Below, one piece after another: positions 59,173-64,000 of a DNA stretch of 64,000 nucleotides. How positions within the stretch are numbered: the stretch's first letter is position 1; each line of letters begins with the position of its first letter. A program made the translations under genes and the position numbers. The stretch comes from an uncultured Clostridia bacterium. GTDB taxonomy: Bacteria; Bacillota; Clostridia; Christensenellales; Pumilibacteraceae. Under the pieces are notes generated by a model. That model searched no databases. It saw only the letters and a program-made list of their open reading frames with translations, and was not told where the DNA came from. The stretch is taken from NCBI GenBank assembly GCA_948440265.1, contig CAOJOK010000002.1:124001-188000 (forward strand), given 5' to 3'.

Positions 59173-59242
59173 ATATCTATTACGCAGGTTTTTGACGAAT
59201 AAAAACGGGAAAACGAGATTATTGTCGAAACGGTTTTTGTAT

Positions 59243-59273
59243 AAAAACGACGGCGCATAAAGCGCCGCCGTCT
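59243..59273 (-). terminator. Terminator of the epimerase-flavodoxin operon
   Basis: On the minus strand GACGGCGGCGC, loop TTTAT and GCGCCGTC are followed by GTTTTTAT, about 80 bases beyond the stop of the 59351 gene. Confidence 0.78.
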
Positions 59274-59350
59274 ATGGACTTTTTGTTTGTAATTTTTCCG
59301 CGGTTTGCTTTTCCGCCCCGCCGCGTCGAGCTTCCGATACCCCGCTTCGA

Positions 59351-60271
59351 TTATTCGCCGCAGGCTTCGTCGACGCCGTCGATTTCTATGCTTTCGACGC
59401 GTCCCGCTTTTTTCAATCGTTCTTCTATATTATTAAAGTAACGGTCATAAGCCTTTTTGCAATAGTTGTCGTGCTTGGTCGGCTGTTCCGGCTCCGACGG
59501 CAAAGCAAACGAATATTCGCCGTTCACTTTCCATTTTTCGAAAAGCCCTATCTTTATCGCGTTTTTGGGACACTCGAAAGCGCACCGCATACACATAAGG
59601 CATTTCTTGCCGAAAGCGAACTTACCGTCCTTGACGGCAATGTTCCCTACGGGACAGTTTTTTACGCACTTATTGCAGTGCACGCACACGTCGTCGTATA
59701 CCTTATAATACTTGCCGTTGAACCTTCCGCCCCACTGCTGTATCCGAAGCACACCCGTCAGTATACCGCCGAAAGCCACCTTTTTCAGCTTTCTCTGTTC
59801 GCCTTCCAGCAGTTCTTCGCAATCGAGCGGAATTATGCTCTGCGCCGCCTGCCACATCTTATGCGCCATTGTTTCGCTGTGACGGAAAATGATGTTATAC
59901 GGCATACAGTAGTGATATTCGTTCGTGACTTCGAAATTTTTCTTTTTGAGCAGTTTTGTCAGTTTGACGGACGAAGCGTCGTTTAACCGCACGGGCTCTC
60001 CCGACGTCTTTATTATAAAAGCTCTCATCGGCCGCTCGCTCTTTTTAAGAGCCTTTGCAAAGTCCAGCACTATTTTAGGCGCATTGAACGCCCAAATCGG
60101 ATAGGCGAACCCGACAAGGTCGCAGTTGCCGAAATCCTGTCCCGAAGAACTTTTTTCCATATCGCAGGCTTCTGCCTGCTCGCCGCGCTCCGTCAGCACG
60201 CGGACGTATTCGTTCACAATCTTTTTGGTATTTCCCGTTCCCGAGAAATAGCATATAACCGTTTTCATCAC
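59351..60271 (-). CDS. EFR1-type flavodoxin/ferredoxin fusion protein
   Basis: The protein has 306 residues. The flavodoxin-like N-terminus has the FMN loop YFSGTGNTKKIV, and the second half carries two 4Fe-4S motifs: CVHCNKCVKNCP and CLMCMRCAFECP. The acidic C-terminus is extra. It has the same design as the protein at 891-1634. It overlaps the upstream epimerase-like gene by four bases (ATGA), so the two are translationally coupled and probably act together, perhaps with the ferredoxin protein supplying electrons. That link is inference. Confidence 0.86.
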   Translation of the reverse strand: MMKTVICYFSGTGNTKKIVNEYVRVLTERGEQAEACDMEKSSSGQDFGNCDLVGFAYPIWAFNAPKIVLDFAKALKKSERPMRAFIIKTSGEPVRLNDASSVKLTKLLKKKNFEVTNEYHYCMPYNIIFRHSETMAHKMWQAAQSIIPLDCEELLEGEQRKLKKVAFGGILTGVLRIQQWGGRFNGKYYKVYDDVCVHCNKCVKNCPVGNIAVKDGKFAFGKKCLMCMRCAFECPKNAIKIGLFEKWKVNGEYSFALPSEPEQPTKHDNYCKKAYDRYFNNIEERLKKAGRVESIEIDGVDEACGE

Positions 60272-61818
60272 TCGTTGCCTCTTTTGTCCGCCACCACTTT
60301 GAAATCGGAGTCGAGACGGTATGTGCAGTTCTCGTCCTTATCGTGCGAGTCATACCAAATCTGCGCCCATATTCTGTCCTTTTTTACCAGACGGTCGAAA
60401 TCCCATACATATTCTTTATATACGGGATTATACCAATGTCCCGCGCGCAAAACGGTGTAAGCGTTTGCCTCGAATACTTCGCCGTCCTGCGTCTGCCACT
60501 TCATCGCCTTATACATATCGCCCGTTTCGAAATCGTCCGACAGCAGTTTTCCGCCGTGCGCCGCCGCCACCGATTCGAGGTCGGCTTGCGTTATTTCGTC
60601 GTCGCTCTTGAAAAAATCGAAACCGTAATCTATTTCGGTCGGCGTCCTTCTCAATTCTTCGTAATCGATATCTTCGCCGTCCGCCCTGTTTTCCACCAGC
60701 AAATCGAACTCGCTCCACTTTTTCGGCAAGCTCTCGTACTTATCCCGTCCGCCGAAATACGCCGTCAGTCTGTCCTCGTCGCCGTGCTTTGCCCAATAGG
60801 CAGGCGAGTTGTAGTTCTTGAACAGACGTTTAATCGCCGCCGAACGGATAATCGACTTCGGCACGATTTTTCCCAAAGCGTAAATCGGGTGCAGCTTTGC
60901 GATATGCCGCCAATAATCGGAAGCGCTTTGCGAAAGATAGCCGAACATATCGTTCAGAACTTCGCCGTCGGAAAACCACAGTCCGTGAAAGTTTCTGGTG
61001 GCGTTATAGTACGGGTCGAAAAAGTCCTTTGCCGAACCGCCTATAATCTTAAAGCCGTCGTTCAGCGTATCGTATCCCGTCAGGCGGTTTACCGCGCCGC
61101 CGCCGAGATTGAAACACTTCTTCCAAAACTTATCGCCCAAATCGCACTCCGAATCTTTCTGCAGAATGTTTCTGATGAGCACACCGCTGTCGTGCGCCGT
61201 CGCCCATTCGAGCGGAGCATTGAAACAGGTGTGAAACATAAGCCCGTCGCTCATATTGTCGGAAAGCATATTGTCGTGAAGCATAGCCGTCTGGCGTATG
61301 ACCGCCCACTTTTGGATTTTCGACTCCAGCACGGTGAACTCGCCGCGCAGTTTGGTCACGGCATACACGTCGAACGGACTGACAAGCAGAGGGTCTCCCA
61401 CTCTGCCCCAGGGGTGGCGGTGATTGCGGTTGCCGTACAGCGCCATAGTGGAAATGTGTATGAGCTTCGGCTGATTCTCCGTTATCCTTTCGATAGCTTC
61501 GACTATTCTCGCCGCTCCCGTTTCGTTTGCCGCAACCGCCGCACGGGGATTGAAGTCGGACGTCGGCGGAATGACCGCGCCCATATTCACGACATAGTCC
61601 GCGCCGCGGACAAGTTTTTCGCAAACTTCGGGGTCGGCGCTCGACCCGATAATAACTTCTATTCTGTCCTTAAGCGGCTTGATTGTTTTTAAAAGTTTCT
61701 TTATTCTCTTTTTACTGCGCGACAGCAGTTTGATTTTTTCCACGCCGTCCAAAGAGCAGAGCTGTTTCATAACCTCCTGCCCCATATTGCCCGTGGAACC
61801 CGTAATTGCCAATTTCAT
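60268..61818 (-). CDS. NAD-dependent epimerase/reductase-like protein
   Basis: The protein has 516 residues. The N-terminal half is an extended short-chain dehydrogenase fold: the nucleotide loop is TGSTGNMGQEV, and the active-site YxxxK is seen in DVYAVTKLRGE with the preceding Ser in HISTMALYG. The C-terminal 200 residues do not resemble common epimerases; they contain DEDRLTAYFGGRDKYESLPKKW and end in a region that looks like a second small domain (GHWYNPVYKEYVWDFDRL). The substrate is unknown. It heads a two-gene operon with the flavodoxin/ferredoxin protein. Confidence 0.8.
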   Translation of the reverse strand: MKLAITGSTGNMGQEVMKQLCSLDGVEKIKLLSRSKKRIKKLLKTIKPLKDRIEVIIGSSADPEVCEKLVRGADYVVNMGAVIPPTSDFNPRAAVAANETGAARIVEAIERITENQPKLIHISTMALYGNRNHRHPWGRVGDPLLVSPFDVYAVTKLRGEFTVLESKIQKWAVIRQTAMLHDNMLSDNMSDGLMFHTCFNAPLEWATAHDSGVLIRNILQKDSECDLGDKFWKKCFNLGGGAVNRLTGYDTLNDGFKIIGGSAKDFFDPYYNATRNFHGLWFSDGEVLNDMFGYLSQSASDYWRHIAKLHPIYALGKIVPKSIIRSAAIKRLFKNYNSPAYWAKHGDEDRLTAYFGGRDKYESLPKKWSEFDLLVENRADGEDIDYEELRRTPTEIDYGFDFFKSDDEITQADLESVAAAHGGKLLSDDFETGDMYKAMKWQTQDGEVFEANAYTVLRAGHWYNPVYKEYVWDFDRLVKKDRIWAQIWYDSHDKDENCTYRLDSDFKVVADKRGNE

Positions 61819-61862
61819 TTTTTGATTTCCTTTTGTGCGTCCTTATATTTATATCACGGATA

Positions 61863-61892
61863 ATATTACTATAATCCGCCGCCGTTTGTCAA
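61863..61892 (-). promoter_or_regulatory. Promoter of the epimerase-flavodoxin operon
   Basis: TTGACA (61887-61892) and TAATAT (61863-61868) have an 18-base spacer on the minus strand. It lies just after the stop of the helicase-nuclease gene, with no terminator in between. Confidence 0.55.
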
Positions 61893-61904
61893 ATTCGCAA
61901 AGGC

Positions 61905-64000
61905 TTATTTTTTCTCGTAAGCGGCGGCTTTTATTTTTTCTACCTGTCCGCGGCTGTCGTGATACCACTTGCTCGACCAAACCCTGTAAATTTTCCAGCC
62001 GCGCGCTTCGAGATAGCGCGCCCTGTGCACGTCGCGTTCACGCGCAATCGGCAGGCGGCGGTACAAATTGCCGTCGCATTCCACTCCGAGCAGATAGTTG
62101 CCGTCGTCGTCTTTGACGGCAATATCAATCTTATATCTCCCCATACCGACGTTTCTTTCGAGTTTGAGTCCGCTCTGTTTAAGCGCTTCGTACACCGCGT
62201 CGGCAAACTCGCTTTTCGTTTCTTCCGTCCTTTCGCCCGCGCTGGAAAACGACGCCAGCACGGCATTCGCCGCTTCGGTATTTCCGCGCGATACGGCATA
62301 GGCATATTCGAGATATTTTTTGAAAATACGCGGTCCTTCGTTTTTCAAATCGTCCACTTTCAGCTCGTCGGCTTCTATCGAAGTTATTATGTGTATCTTT
62401 CGCTTTGCTCTCGATACGGCGACGTTCAAACGGTTTTCTCCGCCCGTCTGATTCAGCCAGCCGAAGTTTCGCACCACTTTGCCCGACGACGATTTGGCAT
62501 ACGCCAGCGAGAATATTATGACGTCCCTTTCGTCGCCCTGCACGTTTTCTATGTTTTTGACAAACAGTCCGACGTCCTCTCCGTTTTCCGCTCTGTTTTC
62601 TTCTCTGTGCAGTTTTGCCGCAAACTCGGGGTTTTCGGCGCACTCGCTGTCCAGCATATCCCTAATCAAATCGCGCTGACTGCTGTTAAAAGTTATGACG
62701 CCGATGGTAAGCCCCGTGTCCCTGTCGAGATATTCTTTCAAAAGATTTACAACGGCTCGGGCTTCCGCCGCATTGCGCCTGTCTTCCCACAAGCCGTTTT
62801 CCACTTTATGCACCGATATGGGCGGCTCCGTCGGCAAAGACGTGTTCGGGGAAATATTAAGTCTCCCCTTATAGAACGCATAGTTGGAAAAAGCTATTAG
62901 TTCTTCATAACGCGAACGGTAATGATAATCGAGCATAATCTCGGGGAAGCGGAAGCGCGCAAGGTCGAGCAGGCTTTCTTCTTCGAGAGCCGCGTCCGAT
63001 TCTTCCTCGTCCATTTCCTCCACGTCCATTCTGCCGTCGCCGAGCGAAGAAGGGCGCAGTTGTTTGTGGTCGCCGGCAATGACCACCTTTTTGCCGCGCG
63101 CAATCGCAGGCACGCCGCGTTCGATATAGATTTGCGACGCTTCGTCGAATATGACCATACCGAACAAATCGTTTTCCAGCGGCAGTATTTCCGACACCGC
63201 TTCCGGCGTCATCAGCCAGATTTTCAGACCCTTGAAAAGCTCGAACCCGAATTTTTTGACAAACTTCGGTATGGACTGTCTGCGCTTGCTTTCCATAACG
63301 CGCATAATCTCGCCGCGGCGCTTGCTGTTTAATACGTTATCCACAAAGCAGTCGGCAAGCGCGGCTTTAAACCGAGACTTGCTTTCTTCCTTTTTGACGT
63401 TGAACAGATTGCCGATATCGCGGACGGTTATGTCGAAGGTTTCCGTCGCACCGGCAACGTCCCTGTTTTCGCTTTCGAACTGCGTTATATAATAGTATGC
63501 GATATAGTCTTTGAGCTCTTGATTGATTTGGCTCAACTCTTTGCCGCTTGCTTTCAAAACGTTATACATACAGCCGAAATACAGTTTCTGCTCCTTGGAC
63601 AGCTGACCTGTCGCCGTCGCAAGTTCGCGGTGCTTTTCGTACTGCTTGAAACCGTTATACAGAATCGTCGGGTCGGCAAAAAACGTCTTTTCTATTTTGC
63701 CGCTTTTGTCCGTGAAATAGTTTTTCAAAACGGCTTTCAAAGCCTTGCGGTACTTGCCCTTTCCGAACAGCCGTCCGAAAAAGTTTTTCGCGCGGTATCG
63801 CACGAATTCGTCCACCACTTCGTCTATCTCTTTCAGAATCGCGTTGACTTCCATTCCCGACAGACCGTTCTTGACCTGAAACAGCCACGGGAAACGGTCG
63901 TTCAATTCGTAATATTCCCGACAGGTCTGCAATAAATAGCCGTCTGCGAAATAGTCGCGACATTCCTTTATCGTTTCGTAACCGAGCGCCGACAGTTCCA
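61905..64000 (-). CDS. SF1 helicase with C-terminal endonuclease domain, N-terminus outside the window
   Basis: The minus frame is open to the window edge; the TTG start at 63932 in the ORF track is not a real start because coding-like sequence continues upstream (SALGYETIKECRDYFADGYLL). The visible 698 residues hold the second part of an SF1 helicase: Walker B MVIFDEASQIY, motif III VVIAGDHKQLRPS, motif IV-like DYHYRSRYEELIAFSN and motif VI RLNVAVSRAKRKIHI. The C-terminus (about 100 residues) is a restriction-endonuclease-like fold of the MTES_1575/Vsr-like type: GRYKIDIAVKDDDGNYLLGVECDG with further RARYLEARGWKIYRVWSSKWYHD. Such DUF4011-type helicase-nucleases are frequent in defence islands. 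A role against foreign DNA is inference. Confidence 0.87.
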   Translation of the reverse strand, partial: ELSALGYETIKECRDYFADGYLLQTCREYYELNDRFPWLFQVKNGLSGMEVNAILKEIDEVVDEFVRYRAKNFFGRLFGKGKYRKALKAVLKNYFTDKSGKIEKTFFADPTILYNGFKQYEKHRELATATGQLSKEQKLYFGCMYNVLKASGKELSQINQELKDYIAYYYITQFESENRDVAGATETFDITVRDIGNLFNVKKEESKSRFKAALADCFVDNVLNSKRRGEIMRVMESKRRQSIPKFVKKFGFELFKGLKIWLMTPEAVSEILPLENDLFGMVIFDEASQIYIERGVPAIARGKKVVIAGDHKQLRPSSLGDGRMDVEEMDEEESDAALEEESLLDLARFRFPEIMLDYHYRSRYEELIAFSNYAFYKGRLNISPNTSLPTEPPISVHKVENGLWEDRRNAAEARAVVNLLKEYLDRDTGLTIGVITFNSSQRDLIRDMLDSECAENPEFAAKLHREENRAENGEDVGLFVKNIENVQGDERDVIIFSLAYAKSSSGKVVRNFGWLNQTGGENRLNVAVSRAKRKIHIITSIEADELKVDDLKNEGPRIFKKYLEYAYAVSRGNTEAANAVLASFSSAGERTEETKSEFADAVYEALKQSGLKLERNVGMGRYKIDIAVKDDDGNYLLGVECDGNLYRRLPIARERDVHRARYLEARGWKIYRVWSSKWYHDSRGQVEKIKAAAYEKK

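Overview
The window reads as a chromosomal segment of an anaerobic, endospore-lineage Bacillota, most likely a Clostridia member from an uncultured gut-type lineage. The support is a clear Spo0A, the adk-map-KOW-infA-rpmJ gene order typical of Clostridia, Zn-type S4, S14 and L36, several flavodoxin/ferredoxin proteins, and nearly canonical sigma-A promoters with 17-base spacers. Genus-level placement is not possible from the sequence alone. Most of the window has moderate GC, with one visibly A+T-rich patch at about 3.5-8 kb.

Layout. 1-3.6 kb: redox genes on the minus strand (aldo/keto reductase cut by the window edge, flavodoxin/ferredoxin protein, AEC permease, small ferredoxin) and a hypothetical gene. 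3.6-7.9 kb: A+T-rich accessory patch beside tRNA-Val. It holds a GHKL-ATPase/STAS-like gene broken by two frameshifts, a DUF262-HNH nuclease overlapping an EcoRI-family adenine methyltransferase, and a 152-bp segment bounded by perfect 16-bp inverted repeats. 8.1-10.7 kb: a TldD/PmbA-type protease pair. 10.7-16.7 kb: a signalling operon of hybrid histidine kinase, REC-HD-GYP-GGDEF protein and free Hpt protein, forming a probable phosphorelay onto c-di-GMP turnover. 16.7-20.6 kb: glycogen phosphorylase and 4-alpha-glucanotransferase. 20.7-24.4 kb: a heterodimeric ABC exporter. 24.6-28.4 kb: a membrane protein, an MBL-fold hydrolase, a DUF3781 protein, DNA-3-methyladenine glycosylase I and a ferritin-like protein. 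28.5-32.9 kb: a Type III restriction-modification pair whose methylase has DILY where DPPY is expected. 33-40.5 kb: rpoC and rpoB. 41.2 kb: a GNAT acetyltransferase. 41.7-57.9 kb: the full S10-spc-alpha ribosomal cluster, rpsJ to rplQ, all on the minus strand with secY, adk, map, infA, rpoA and a KOW protein, headed by a consensus promoter and a structured leader of about 290 nt. 58.4-59.1 kb: spo0A. 59.3-61.8 kb: a flavodoxin/ferredoxin protein overlapping an NAD-dependent epimerase-like gene. 61.9-64 kb: the C-terminal part of an SF1 helicase-nuclease.

Themes. The core block (ribosome, RNA polymerase, protein export) is intact, but its order is unusual: rpoBC lies downstream of the alpha operon instead of upstream of a str operon, and spo0A lies directly upstream of S10. 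Around this core are at least three nucleic-acid-targeting accessory loci (DUF262-HNH/EcoRI-type MTase, Type III R-M, helicase-nuclease) plus the broken GHKL-STAS gene. The strongest candidates for a second look are the GHKL-STAS frameshifts, the tRNA-adjacent A+T-rich patch with its inverted-repeat element, and the Mod methylase with a substituted catalytic motif. No clearly new multi-gene system can be asserted from sequence reading alone.
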